From: an uncultured Pelagibacteraceae bacterium
Lineage (GTDB): Bacteria > Pseudomonadota > Alphaproteobacteria > Pelagibacterales > Pelagibacteraceae
Reading direction: 5' to 3'
DNA length: 64,000 nucleotides
NCBI GenBank assembly: GCA_902625945.1
Contig: CACODG010000001.1
Span: forward strand, 62,001 to 126,000
Part shown: one piece after another, positions 40,841 through 49,568 of the stretch
How the letters are laid out: the number at the start of each line of letters is the position of its first letter
Numbering within the stretch: position 1 is the first letter of the stretch
Translations under genes and position numbers: made by a program
The notes under the pieces: model-generated
Told to the model about the DNA's origin: nothing
The model's input: the letters and a program-made list of their open reading frames with translations, nothing else
The model's database searches: none

Positions 40841-42699
40841 TGCCTAAAAGCAAAACAGTTTATGAAGATTGCGATATCTTAGTAGTCGGTGGAGGAATGG
40901 CCGGAACTGGCGCTACGTTTGAAGCTAGACACTGGGGCAGAGATCTTAAAATTATTTGTGTAGAAAAAGCTAATATTGATAGAAGCGGAGCAGTTGCTCA
41001 AGGTTTGTATGCGATTAACTGTTACATGGGTATGAGATGGAATGAAAACCAACCTGAAGATCACGTTAGATATGCAAGGAATGATTTAATGGGATTAGTT
41101 AGAGAGGATTTAGGTTACGACATGGCTCGACACGTGGACTCAACTGTGCACATGTTTGATGAATGGGGACTTCCTATGATGAAAGATAAAAAAACTGGGA
41201 GGTATCAAAGAGAAGGAAAATGGCAAATAATGATACATGGTGAAAGTTATAAACCAATAGTAGCCGAAGCTGCAAAAAAATCTGCTGACAAAATATATAA
41301 CAGAATAATGGTTACTCACTTGTTAATGGATGAGAATAAGGAGAATAGAGTTGGAGGAGCTGTAGGTTTCAATATGAGAACAGGTGATTATCATGTATTT
41401 AGAGCAAAAACAGTTATAGTTGCTGCTGGAGGTGCATCTCATATTTTTAAACCAAGAGCGGTTGGAGAAGGTATGGGTAGAACTTGGTACGCTCCGTGGA
41501 GTAATGGATCTGCTTATGCATTACCTATTGCAGCAGGCGCTAAGATGACTCAAATGGAGAATAGAATTGTATTATGCAGATTTAAAGATGGTTATGGTCC
41601 TGTTGGAGCATATTTTTTACATTTAAAGACTTACACTCAAAATGCAAATGGTGAGAATTATGAGAAAAAGTGGTATGACCAAACAAAGAAATTAGTTGGC
41701 GAGTACATTGATCATCACCCAGTGCCGACATGTCTAAGAAATCATGCATTTATCCAAGAGGTAATGGCGGGCGGCGGCCCCATTCACATGGTAACAAAAG
41801 AAGCATTTCAAGATCCTCATTTAGAAACAGTAGGTTGGGAAAACTTTTTAGGAATGACTGTTGGTCAAGCTGTAGTATGGGCTTCACAAAACATTGATCC
41901 GAAATATACTAATCCTGAGTTAACAACGTCTGAACCTTACGTGATGGGCTCCCACGCAACCTGCTCAGGAGCCTGGGTAAGCGGTCCTGAGGATATAGCG
42001 CCAAAAGAATACTTCTGGGGTTACAATAGAATGACTACTGTTGATGGTTTGTTTGGAGCTGGTGATACTGTTGGGGGAAGTGCGCACAAATTTTCATCTG
42101 GATCTTTTACTGAAGGAAGATTAGCTGCAAAAGCAGCCGTAAAATATATTGAGGATCAGAAAGCAAATGATTTAAAAGTTTCTGACAAACAGTGTGATGA
42201 ATTTAGAGAAATTATTTACAAACCTCTAGAAAATTATACCGTGAATAGAAACGAAATTACTGGGGGAACAGTTTCTCCAAGTTACATTTCACCGATACAA
42301 GGGCTACAAAGATTACAAAAAATCATGGATGAGTATGTGGGAGGAATTACTGCGAACTACATGACTAATGACAATTTACTTAAAAAAGGACTAGAACTTT
42401 TAGATTGGCTTCAAGAGGATTTAGAAAATGTGGGAGCAGAAGATTATCATCAACTTATGAGAGCTTGGGAACTAAAACATAGGACGTTAACATCTCAATG
42501 TGTTACAGAACACACTCTTTTTAGAGAGGAAACTAGATGGCCTGGCTATTATTACAGAGGGGATAAATTAAAATTAGACGACGAAAATTGGCATTGTTTA
42601 ACGGTTTCGAGAAGAGATCCTAAAACTGGAAAATTCAGTTTGGAAAAAATGCCAGTTTATCACATAGTCGGAGACGAAAAAGAAAAGAAAGCTTCATAA
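40840..42699 (+). CDS. aprA: adenylylsulfate reductase, alpha subunit
   Basis: The FAD enzyme converts sulfite plus AMP to APS, or the reverse. In 619 residues it has the FAD motif ILVVGGGMAGTGATFEARHWG at about residues 11-31, VEKANIDRSGAVAQGLYAINCYMG, TVIVAAGGASHIFKPRAVGEGMGRTWYAPW and the C-terminal RWPGYYYRGD. These are close to AprA of sulfur oxidisers and sulfate reducers. In an aerobic marine alphaproteobacterium, oxidation of sulfite from organic sulfur is the likely direction. It is coupled to aprB, and a small unknown gene follows by 9 bases. Confidence 0.96.
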   Translation: MPKSKTVYEDCDILVVGGGMAGTGATFEARHWGRDLKIICVEKANIDRSGAVAQGLYAINCYMGMRWNENQPEDHVRYARNDLMGLVREDLGYDMARHVDSTVHMFDEWGLPMMKDKKTGRYQREGKWQIMIHGESYKPIVAEAAKKSADKIYNRIMVTHLLMDENKENRVGGAVGFNMRTGDYHVFRAKTVIVAAGGASHIFKPRAVGEGMGRTWYAPWSNGSAYALPIAAGAKMTQMENRIVLCRFKDGYGPVGAYFLHLKTYTQNANGENYEKKWYDQTKKLVGEYIDHHPVPTCLRNHAFIQEVMAGGGPIHMVTKEAFQDPHLETVGWENFLGMTVGQAVVWASQNIDPKYTNPELTTSEPYVMGSHATCSGAWVSGPEDIAPKEYFWGYNRMTTVDGLFGAGDTVGGSAHKFSSGSFTEGRLAAKAAVKYIEDQKANDLKVSDKQCDEFREIIYKPLENYTVNRNEITGGTVSPSYISPIQGLQRLQKIMDEYVGGITANYMTNDNLLKKGLELLDWLQEDLENVGAEDYHQLMRAWELKHRTLTSQCVTEHTLFREETRWPGYYYRGDKLKLDDENWHCLTVSRRDPKTGKFSLEKMPVYHIVGDEKEKKAS

Positions 42700-42708
42700 A
42701 CTATTTTC

Positions 42709-43059
42709 ATGGATTTGATAAACAAGAGTGATGATGAAATCATCAAAATAGCCAATCCTATTTGGGAAAATTTAGTAAGGTCATCAAATAATAAAGATTA
42801 TGGCAGTTTCACAAAAGATTTTTCATCTCAAATGCTTTACGGAGCTAATGAAGTAGAACTTGGCAAGCAGTGGGCTAATAATAAATTACTTACAAGTCTG
42901 TCAGAAAAACAAGAGTTTTTAGGATGCATTAGAAGAGATAAGTTTATCACAGTTCTTTATAAACAAAAAAGCAATACAGTAGCTGGTGAATTTCTTGGTA
43001 GACTAGTGCTTGGGGTAGAAGGGGAACTGGTAAAAGTTTTTGGAGCTACGATTTATTAA
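42709..43059 (+). CDS. unknown protein in the apr operon
   Basis: The 116-residue protein has no signal peptide and no recognised motif. It begins with an acidic helix (MDLINKSDDEIIKIANPIWENLV), includes a strand-rich half (LGCIRRDKFITVLYKQKSNTVAGEFLGRLVL) and ends VKVFGATIY, giving an NTF2-like or cystatin-like impression. It starts 9 bases after aprA and 40 bases before the TSUP gene, so it is part of this operon. A role in sulfite oxidation, for example as a small accessory factor, is inferred from position only. Confidence 0.7.
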   Translation: MDLINKSDDEIIKIANPIWENLVRSSNNKDYGSFTKDFSSQMLYGANEVELGKQWANNKLLTSLSEKQEFLGCIRRDKFITVLYKQKSNTVAGEFLGRLVLGVEGELVKVFGATIY

Positions 43060-43098
43060 TATTGACAACTTAATGTTTCAGGCATACTGCTAATATAG

Positions 43099-44202
43099 AT
43101 GCTAGAAATTTATCTTCCAATAGCTCAAGTAAATATTGATATTTTTCTTCTTTTATTTTTAAGTTTAGCGGTAGGAGTTTTATCTGGCTTGTTTGGTGTT
43201 GGCGGAGGATTTTTGATGACTCCTTTTCTAATTTTTATGGGAATTCCTCCAGTTTACGCCGTTCCAAATGAAGTAAATAATATCCTTGCTACCTCGGTTT
43301 CAGGATCTTTAACGCATTGGTATAAAAAAACATTAGACTACAAAATGGGTTTGATGATTGTTGCAGGAGGAGTAGTTGGAACAATAATAGGTATAATGAC
43401 ATTTACTTTCTTTTCAGAAATTGGAAAAATTAGTTTAATAATTTCTTTATTATATATGTATCTTTTGGCTATGGTTGGGACTCTTATGTTAATTGAGGGC
43501 ATTAGAGAAAGAAGTCGTATGAAATCAAAAACCAATATTAGAAAAAAATTACATGATCATAATTGGTTGCAAGGTTTACCTTTAAGAATGAGGTTTAACA
43601 AATCAAGATTATACGAAAGTGCATTTACACCAATACTTTTAGGTTTCGTTGTTGGCTTTGTTGCTTCGATGATGGGTATCGGCGGAGCATTTTTAATGGT
43701 GCCGGCAATGATATATATCATAGGAATGCCTGTAAAATTAATACCAGGAACCTCGTTGTTTGTAACAGTTTTCATTAGTGCAGTTGTAACAATCCTGCAT
43801 TCTTTTAATTATGGAACAATCGATTTATTTTTAGTAGTCCCTTTAATATTGGGTTCGATAGTAGGTGTGCAAGTAGGGCAAAAAATCGGCCAATTTTTAG
43901 ATAGCACTGAGCTTAAATCTTTATTTGCAATGCTCTTAATAACCGTTGCCATCGCTATTGCTTATGACTCTTTCTTTAGAGAAAAATCTGAATTTAATGG
44001 AAGTAAAGTTGAGGTACCTGAATTGAATAATTTAGCAGAATTTATTTTAAGAATATCTAATGATGCACCATTTCTCTACGGTGCGTTTGCCATAATCCTT
44101 GCAGTAACTCTAGGAGCATTTATGGCTTGGATTAGAAAAATTGTTCACGATTTACGACATAAAAAACCAAAACAAGAAGAAGTTAAATTTCCAGTAAAAT
44201 AA
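43099..44202 (+). CDS. TSUP family transporter (TauE/SafE), sulfite/sulfonate-related
   Basis: The 367-residue protein has eight or nine hydrophobic segments with the TSUP repeats: VGVLSGLFGVGGGFLMTPFLIFMGIPP near the start and the second copy GFVVGFVASMMGIGGAFLMVPAMIYIIGMP in the middle. It is longer than the TSUP protein at 37482 and has a basic loop between its halves. It ends with a basic cytoplasmic tail. Its place right after aprBA strongly suggests transport of sulfite or sulfate. The direction and anion are inferred. It is convergent with the HIT gene, with no gap. Confidence 0.88.
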   Translation: MLEIYLPIAQVNIDIFLLLFLSLAVGVLSGLFGVGGGFLMTPFLIFMGIPPVYAVPNEVNNILATSVSGSLTHWYKKTLDYKMGLMIVAGGVVGTIIGIMTFTFFSEIGKISLIISLLYMYLLAMVGTLMLIEGIRERSRMKSKTNIRKKLHDHNWLQGLPLRMRFNKSRLYESAFTPILLGFVVGFVASMMGIGGAFLMVPAMIYIIGMPVKLIPGTSLFVTVFISAVVTILHSFNYGTIDLFLVVPLILGSIVGVQVGQKIGQFLDSTELKSLFAMLLITVAIAIAYDSFFREKSEFNGSKVEVPELNNLAEFILRISNDAPFLYGAFAIILAVTLGAFMAWIRKIVHDLRHKKPKQEEVKFPVK

Positions 44203-44598
44203 TTATTTTTTTTTATATTTTTGTTTAGAAGGAATAACCCCTCTTACTCCTCCCCTTGGGTCTTCAACATCTCCTTTTCTTCTTGGTATAAGATGAATAT
44301 GACAATGCATAATAGATTGTCCAGCATCTTTACCAATATTAGTTCCTATATTAAATCCTGTTATATTTTTATCTAAATTGATTAATTCTTTTTGTTGAAG
44401 TTTTATAATTTCATCTAATTCTAAGATTTCATCTTTTTTCAATTCAAAGTAACTACTAATATGTCTCTTTGTAATAATTAAAGTATGATGCTCAGTTACA
44501 GGATAGGCAGTATCTCTTATGATGTAAAAAAATTTAGTCGACTTTATTACTTTACAATTTTTTTTCGAGCAAAAAATACAATCTTCAGATGAAGACAT
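44203..44598 (-). CDS. HIT family nucleotide-binding protein
   Basis: The 131-residue protein has the histidine triad MHCHIHLIPR (HxHxH) near residues 104-113, the preceding NIGTNIGKDAGQSIMH and a basic region at the end. Two cysteines near the start (CIFCSKKNCK) could bind zinc, as in some Hint-like proteins. HIT enzymes hydrolyse or transfer nucleotide monophosphates. Some HIT proteins act on APS (Fhit-type adenylylsulfatase activity and APS phosphorylase are described for the superfamily). Its stop codon abuts that of the TSUP gene, and its start overlaps suyB by one base. Confidence 0.88.
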   Translation of the reverse strand: MSSSEDCIFCSKKNCKVIKSTKFFYIIRDTAYPVTEHHTLIITKRHISSYFELKKDEILELDEIIKLQQKELINLDKNITGFNIGTNIGKDAGQSIMHCHIHLIPRRKGDVEDPRGGVRGVIPSKQKYKKK

Positions 44599-45764
44599 TA
44601 AGCACTTCTGTAAAGCTTTGTCATAACGAACTCCCTATGACCTAAAGCCTCAGCACATGTTAATCTTCCATTGGCAACTTTTAAAGTTGTTTCAATTAAT
44701 TTATCACCTGCTTCATCGAGATTCATTTCTCTTGATAAAATTTTTGAAACATCACAGTCAACGTGTTCACTCATTAATTTAGCTGTTAAAGGATTTGCAG
44801 TAAGTTTTACAACTGGTTCAATTGGATTTCCAATAATGTTTCCTTGACCAGTTGGGAAAAGGTGAATGTTAAACCCGCCGGCTGCTTGAAGTGTAACACA
44901 CTCTGCAGCTGCAGATGAAGTATCCATGAAATATAAACCTTTACCTTTTTTTGGTTCTTCTGCTGGTTCTAAGACATCTATAAATTTTCTTGAGCCTATT
45001 TTTTGAAAATTTCCAAAAGCCTTTTCTTCAATAGTAGTCAATCCTCCAGCAATATTTCCTGCAGTGGGTTGGCTTTCTGACAAATCATTCGTAGCCTCTT
45101 TTAAAATGAAATCGTTATATTCGCTCCAAGTTTTCATAAATTTTTTCTGAGCTTCGGGTGTAGCTCCTCTTTTCGCACATACTTGTTCAGCACCAGTCAA
45201 TTCAGAAGTCTCACCAAAACATAAATGAACACCTAAGGGCTCAAGTTTATCCATTAAATTACCAACAGTAGGATTAGAAGCTAATCCAGATGTAGTATCG
45301 GACTCTCCACATTTTACTGAAATCCATAAATCACTGAGAGGACACTCCTCTCTCTGTTTTTCTGAAGCCCACATAGAAAATTCTTGAGCTTTTTTTGATG
45401 CCTTCATTATTGTTTGTATATCGCCACTTCGCTCGATATGAAAACCCTCAACTGGCTTTCCTGTTTCAGCTATTCCATCAACAATTTTTTTTGTCCATTT
45501 TGGCTCAATACCAATTACTATAACAGCTGCAACATTAGGATTTCTCCCAGTCCCTATCATAGTTCTAAAATGTAATTCTAAATCTGCTCCGAATTGTAAT
45601 CTTCCATAAGAGTGAGGGAGTGCAATTGTGCCTTTAATATTGTTTGCTACAGCCTCCGCGCAAGCATTTGAAATATCGTCGACCGGTAAAATGATAACAT
45701 GATTTCTTGTTCCTGCTCTACCATTCTCTCTTTTGTAACCTAAAAAGCTTTTTGGAATTTCCAT
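44598..45764 (-). CDS. suyB: (2R)-sulfolactate sulfo-lyase subunit beta-like (UxaA family)
   Basis: The 388-residue protein belongs to the altronate dehydratase/UxaA-type family: [50 protein letters not shown], and the late [24 protein letters not shown] segment. Together with the small SAF-domain partner upstream, the length is the same as SuyB of known sulfolactate degraders. SuyAB cleaves sulfolactate to pyruvate and sulfite. An altronate- or galactarate-type dehydratase is the alternative. The neighbours xsc, apr and TSUP genes favour the sulfonate role. Its start lies 4 bases after the suyA stop. Confidence 0.78.
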   Translation of the reverse strand: MEIPKSFLGYKRENGRAGTRNHVIILPVDDISNACAEAVANNIKGTIALPHSYGRLQFGADLELHFRTMIGTGRNPNVAAVIVIGIEPKWTKKIVDGIAETGKPVEGFHIERSGDIQTIMKASKKAQEFSMWASEKQREECPLSDLWISVKCGESDTTSGLASNPTVGNLMDKLEPLGVHLCFGETSELTGAEQVCAKRGATPEAQKKFMKTWSEYNDFILKEATNDLSESQPTAGNIAGGLTTIEEKAFGNFQKIGSRKFIDVLEPAEEPKKGKGLYFMDTSSAAAECVTLQAAGGFNIHLFPTGQGNIIGNPIEPVVKLTANPLTAKLMSEHVDCDVSKILSREMNLDEAGDKLIETTLKVANGRLTCAEALGHREFVMTKLYRSA

Positions 45765-45768
45765 GTAA

Positions 45769-46056
45769 TTACCATTTCTTTGTTTTTACGTTGTGAACAT
45801 GCACATGTTCACCTTTTTTGATTTCTTTGACAACTTTACCAATATCGTGGCCGTATTTAAAAATAGTGTCACCAACTTTTAAGTCTTTGAGTGCGATTTT
45901 ATGACCTAATGGAACATCATTTGTAGAGGGCACGTTGACAGTTTTATCATTTTCCATAATCCAGGCATTACAATCTTGGCCTTTTTTAGTTGTTTCTACC
46001 ACGACAACTCCTACGTTATCTTTTTCGTCGTGGATGATAAGGTCAGGTTTTGACAT
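45769..46056 (-). CDS. suyA: (2R)-sulfolactate sulfo-lyase subunit alpha-like (SAF domain)
   Basis: This 95-residue single SAF-domain protein is the small partner of the UxaA-type subunit. It shows [51 protein letters not shown] in short segments; the PLGHKIAL motif and the final [10 protein letters not shown] are typical of the altronate dehydratase N-terminal domain and SuyA. It is divergent from xsc with a 77-base intergenic region. Both genes together code a two-subunit sulfo-lyase. The sulfolactate specificity is inferred. Confidence 0.78.
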   Translation of the reverse strand: MSKPDLIIHDEKDNVGVVVVETTKKGQDCNAWIMENDKTVNVPSTNDVPLGHKIALKDLKVGDTIFKYGHDIGKVVKEIKKGEHVHVHNVKTKKW

Positions 46057-46089
46057 AAAAATATCTAATGGATATAGACTAAAATTTGG

Positions 46090-46095
46090 TATAAT
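46090..46095 (+). promoter_or_regulatory. putative -10 element of xsc
   Basis: A perfect TATAAT lies 39 bases before the xsc ATG, so transcription would start at about 46102. The matching -35 region is weak (AATGGA or TGGATA at 46067-46074). The 77-base gap is shared with the divergent suyA gene. Confidence 0.5.
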
Positions 46096-46133
46096 GAAAG
46101 ATAGTTTTTCAAATATAATTAAAGGATATCTTT

Positions 46134-47915
46134 ATGGCTAAAATGACAACAGAGGAAGCTTTTGTAAAAGTTTTACAAATGCATGGTATCGAACATGCTT
46201 TTGGTATTATCGGCTCAGCTTTTATGCCTATTTCAGATATTTTCCCAGATGCAGGTATTACGTTCTGGGATGTTGCCCACGAAACTAATGGAGGTTTAAT
46301 TGCAGACGGCTACACGAGAGCAACAGGAAAGATGTCAATGGTTGTTGCACAAAACGGTCCTGGTATAACTGGATTAGTTACACCAATTAAAACTGCTTAT
46401 TGGAACCATACTCCTTTGCTTTTAGTAACGCCTCAAGCTGCAAACAAAACTATGGGGCAAGGAGGTTTTCAAGAGGTAGAGCAAATGAATTTATTTAAAG
46501 ATATGGTTTGCTATCAGGAAGAAGTTAGAGACCCATCTCGAATAGCTGAGGTTTTAAACAGAGTTATTGAAAAAGCCATAAGAGGTTCAGCACCAGCCCA
46601 GATTAATATTCCTAGAGATTTTTGGACACAAGTTATAGACATTGAACTTCCTCCTATTGTTAGACTTGAAAGACAAGCTGGAGGAGCTGAAGCAGTAGAA
46701 CAAGCTGCAAAATTATTATCTGATGCTAAGTTTCCAGTTATTTTGTCAGGGGCAGGAGTTGTCATAGGTGGAGCGATAGGTGATTGTGTTAAGTTAGCTG
46801 AAAAGTTAGACTCACCCGTATGCTCTGGTTATCAGCACAATGATAGTTTTCCCGGAAGTCATCCGCTTGCGGTTGGTCCACTTGGATACAATGGATCAAA
46901 AGCTGCGATGGAATTAATAGCTAAAGCAGATGTTGTTTTAGCTCTTGGCACAAGATTAAATCCTTTCTCTACACTACCAGGTTACGGAATAGATTATTGG
47001 CCAAAAAATGCAAAAATTATTCAAGTAGATATGAATCCGGATAGAATAGGTTTGACTAAAAAAGTTACTGTTGGAATTTGTGGAGACGCTAAGCTCATCG
47101 CTAAACAACTATTGAATAAACTTTCTCCAAAGGCTGGAGATACTGACAGACAAAAAAGAAAAGATACAATTCATCAAACTAAATCAGCATGGTTACAAAA
47201 ATTATCTGGCTTAGATCATGAAGATGATGATCCAGGAACAGCATGGAATAAAGAGGCTAGAGACAGAGATAAAGATAGGATGTCACCACGCCAAGCTTGG
47301 AGAGCAATTCAAGCTGGTATGCCTGAAGATGTTATTATATCTAGTGATATTGGAAACAACTGTGCAATAGGAAATGCTTACCCAACTTTTGAAAAAGGTA
47401 GAAAATATTTAGCCCCAGGTTTATTTGGTCCTTGTGGTTATGGTTTTCCATCTATATTGGGAGCAAAAATTGGTTGTCCAGATACACCCGTAATTGGTTT
47501 TGCAGGTGACGGAGCGTTTGGAATAAGTATGAATGAGATGAGTTCATGTGCAAGAGAAGAATGGCCAGCTATATCAATGGTGATTTTCAGAAACTATCAA
47601 TGGGGTGCTGAAAAGAGAAACACGACTTTATGGTTTGATAATAATTTTATTGGTACGGAGTTGGATCCAAAATTGAGCTTTGCAAAAGTAGCTGATGCTT
47701 GCGGATTAAAAGGGGTAACCGTAAAAACAATGAAAGAAACGACAGAAGCAATAAAAAAATCATGTGAAGATCAGAAAAAAGGAATTACAACTTTTATTGA
47801 AGTTATATTAAACCAAGAATTAGGTGAGCCATTTAGAAGAGATGCAATGAAAAAACCAGTTCGTGTCGCCGGAATTAATAAAAAAGACATGAAACCACAA
47901 AAATCATTAAGTTAA
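46134..47915 (+). CDS. xsc: sulfoacetaldehyde acetyltransferase
   Basis: Xsc uses thiamine diphosphate to split sulfoacetaldehyde into acetyl phosphate and sulfite. The 593-residue protein shows the ThDP enzyme domains in order: a PYR domain with HAFGIIGSAFMPISDIFPDA and AHETNGGLIADGYTRATGK, a middle domain with PVILSGAGVVIGG, and a PP domain with the cofactor motif GFAGDGAFGISMNEMSSCAREE. The FGIIGSAFMPISDIFP start and length are typical of Xsc rather than acetolactate synthase. It drains taurine- and isethionate-derived sulfoacetaldehyde. It is divergent from suyAB. Confidence 0.93.
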   Translation: MAKMTTEEAFVKVLQMHGIEHAFGIIGSAFMPISDIFPDAGITFWDVAHETNGGLIADGYTRATGKMSMVVAQNGPGITGLVTPIKTAYWNHTPLLLVTPQAANKTMGQGGFQEVEQMNLFKDMVCYQEEVRDPSRIAEVLNRVIEKAIRGSAPAQINIPRDFWTQVIDIELPPIVRLERQAGGAEAVEQAAKLLSDAKFPVILSGAGVVIGGAIGDCVKLAEKLDSPVCSGYQHNDSFPGSHPLAVGPLGYNGSKAAMELIAKADVVLALGTRLNPFSTLPGYGIDYWPKNAKIIQVDMNPDRIGLTKKVTVGICGDAKLIAKQLLNKLSPKAGDTDRQKRKDTIHQTKSAWLQKLSGLDHEDDDPGTAWNKEARDRDKDRMSPRQAWRAIQAGMPEDVIISSDIGNNCAIGNAYPTFEKGRKYLAPGLFGPCGYGFPSILGAKIGCPDTPVIGFAGDGAFGISMNEMSSCAREEWPAISMVIFRNYQWGAEKRNTTLWFDNNFIGTELDPKLSFAKVADACGLKGVTVKTMKETTEAIKKSCEDQKKGITTFIEVILNQELGEPFRRDAMKKPVRVAGINKKDMKPQKSLS

Positions 47916-47923
47916 TAATTTTA

Positions 47924-49021
47924 ATGATAATCAAAAAAAGGACTAAGATTAATTTCTTAAAACAGTCTATTTATATTGTTTTATCTTTTATAATAATTTT
48001 TATCATCCTAGAAATATCGGTCAGAATTTTTTTTCCTATATTTAATTTTAATAGTATTTCTTATGAAAAATCTCCTAATCATAAAATCTTAAAAGGAAAA
48101 GATACTTTTTTATTTAAAGACAGAATATCTGATAAATTTTTGATTAGAGTAAAAAATAAAAATAAAAAAATATCAATTAACCATACTAAAAAAAAAATTA
48201 TTTTTATAGGAGATAGTGTAACACTCGGTCTTGGAGTGGATTTTGAAGATACATTTGTAGAAAATTTTAAAAGAAAATTTAAAAGAAATAATACTCAGAT
48301 TCTTGCTTTTTCAAATCTAGGTATTAATTATAATGACATTTTTGACACTATTTCTAATGAATTTCCTAAAATTTTAAAAGAGGGAGACATAATTATTTAT
48401 CAATTCAATTATAACGATATAGTAAAATTTAATAATTCAGAAGAAAATATTAAAAAAAAAATAAATTTTACAAATAATATTTTAGTCTCTTTTCAAAAAT
48501 TTAAATTTAAATATCTTAACCATTCATCACTATTAAAATTTTTAAATCATCATTTTTCACTTATATCAAAAAATACTGAAGGAAGTTGCAGTGATCGAAA
48601 AATAGAGGCATTAGGCCAATACTCATATGCTTTTTTTTCAAAAGGATATGAGAAAGAAGCAAAAGAATCCTGGCTAAATTTTGAAAAACAATTTTCTCTC
48701 TCAAAAACTTTATTGGAAAAAAAAAATATTTCCTTTTACGTACTTATAAGTCCTGTTTCTTTACAATTAAAAAATCATAAAATTGTTAATAAACTTAATC
48801 TGGATCTAGATTGTAGCACAAAAAATGCGAATCTTTATTTAAAAGAAATATTAAAAAAAAACAGTGTAGGTTTTATTGATCCACTTGATAATCTTAAAGA
48901 TCCTCAAAATGATAAATATAAACTATTATTTCAAGAATTTGATACTAATCACCCTAATAAATATGGCCATGAACTTATTGGTGAAGAGGTGTATAATAAA
49001 TTGAGTAATTTAAATAAATAA
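47924..49021 (+). CDS. SGNH/GDSL hydrolase-like membrane-anchored protein
   Basis: The 365-residue protein has one N-terminal transmembrane helix (about residues 15-37) and an SGNH hydrolase domain. Block I is IIFIGDSVTLGLGV, block III lies around IIIYQFNYND, and the late DTNHPNKYGHELIGE supplies the Asp-His pair. Such proteins often add or remove O-acetyl groups on surface sugars. It begins 8 bases after xsc but is functionally grouped with the SxtJ and carbamoyltransferase genes that follow. The substrate is unknown. Confidence 0.82.
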   Translation: MIIKKRTKINFLKQSIYIVLSFIIIFIILEISVRIFFPIFNFNSISYEKSPNHKILKGKDTFLFKDRISDKFLIRVKNKNKKISINHTKKKIIFIGDSVTLGLGVDFEDTFVENFKRKFKRNNTQILAFSNLGINYNDIFDTISNEFPKILKEGDIIIYQFNYNDIVKFNNSEENIKKKINFTNNILVSFQKFKFKYLNHSSLLKFLNHHFSLISKNTEGSCSDRKIEALGQYSYAFFSKGYEKEAKESWLNFEKQFSLSKTLLEKKNISFYVLISPVSLQLKNHKIVNKLNLDLDCSTKNANLYLKEILKKNSVGFIDPLDNLKDPQNDKYKLLFQEFDTNHPNKYGHELIGEEVYNKLSNLNK

Positions 49022-49037
49022 TTTATAGACAGATTTT

Positions 49038-49415
49038 ATGAAAAAATCCTCTGAAAAAAGTTTTGGTATTTTATTTGGAATTGTTTTTTTATTAATATCT
49101 CTTTGGCCATTATTTTCATCTAACAATCTTAGATTGTGGGCTTTAATAATATCTTTAATTTTTTTTATTATTACTTTTTTAAAACCTAAAATTTTAAAGC
49201 CGTTAAATAATATTTGGATTAAATTCGGGGAGATTTTAGGTAAAGTTGTAGCGCCTATAGTAATGGGCATAGTATTTTTTGTTGTTTTGACGCCTATTAG
49301 CTTAATTGTTAGAGCTTTCGGAAAGGATCTCTTAGGCTTAAAAATAACTGACAAAAAAAATTCTTATTGGATTAGAAGAAAGAAAGATGTTGGAACAATG
49401 GATAAACAATTTTAA
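49038..49415 (+). CDS. SxtJ family membrane protein
   Basis: The 125-residue protein has three hydrophobic helices and matches the SxtJ family, named for a member in the saxitoxin cluster and widespread beside NodU/CmcH carbamoyltransferases. Typical segments are FGILFGIVFLLISLWPLF, FIITFLKPKILKPLNNIWIKFGEILG and the end GLKITDKKNSYWIRRKK. It is followed directly by DUF5989 and a carbamoyltransferase, the usual trio. It probably supports surface glycan carbamoylation. Confidence 0.88.
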   Translation: MKKSSEKSFGILFGIVFLLISLWPLFSSNNLRLWALIISLIFFIITFLKPKILKPLNNIWIKFGEILGKVVAPIVMGIVFFVVLTPISLIVRAFGKDLLGLKITDKKNSYWIRRKKDVGTMDKQF

Positions 49416-49568
49416 ATGATAGATTTTTTAAAAGAATTCTGGGAATTTTTAAAAGAAAGAAAAAAATATTGGCTTATACCTATTATAGTTGTTTTAGCTT
49501 TATTTGGTGTATTAATAGTATTAAGTCAAGGGTCCGCTGTAGCACCGTTTATTTATACAATTTTTTAA
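49416..49568 (+). CDS. DUF5989 family small membrane protein, 50 residues
   Basis: The short gene starts on the base after the SxtJ stop and reads MIDFLKEFWEFLKERKKYW, then a single membrane helix (LIPIIVVLALFGVLIVLSQGS) and a short end (VAPFIYTIF). This matches DUF5989, which accompanies SxtJ and carbamoyltransferases. Its stop is followed immediately by the GTG start of the carbamoyltransferase, a fully packed operon. Confidence 0.85.
   Translation: MIDFLKEFWEFLKERKKYWLIPIIVVLALFGVLIVLSQGSAVAPFIYTIF

Noticed and set aside
44598-46056. Altronate or galactarate dehydratase split into two genes
   Set aside because: The separate small and large subunits, their lengths and the adjacent xsc and apr genes fit SuyAB better, and no uronate genes are nearby.
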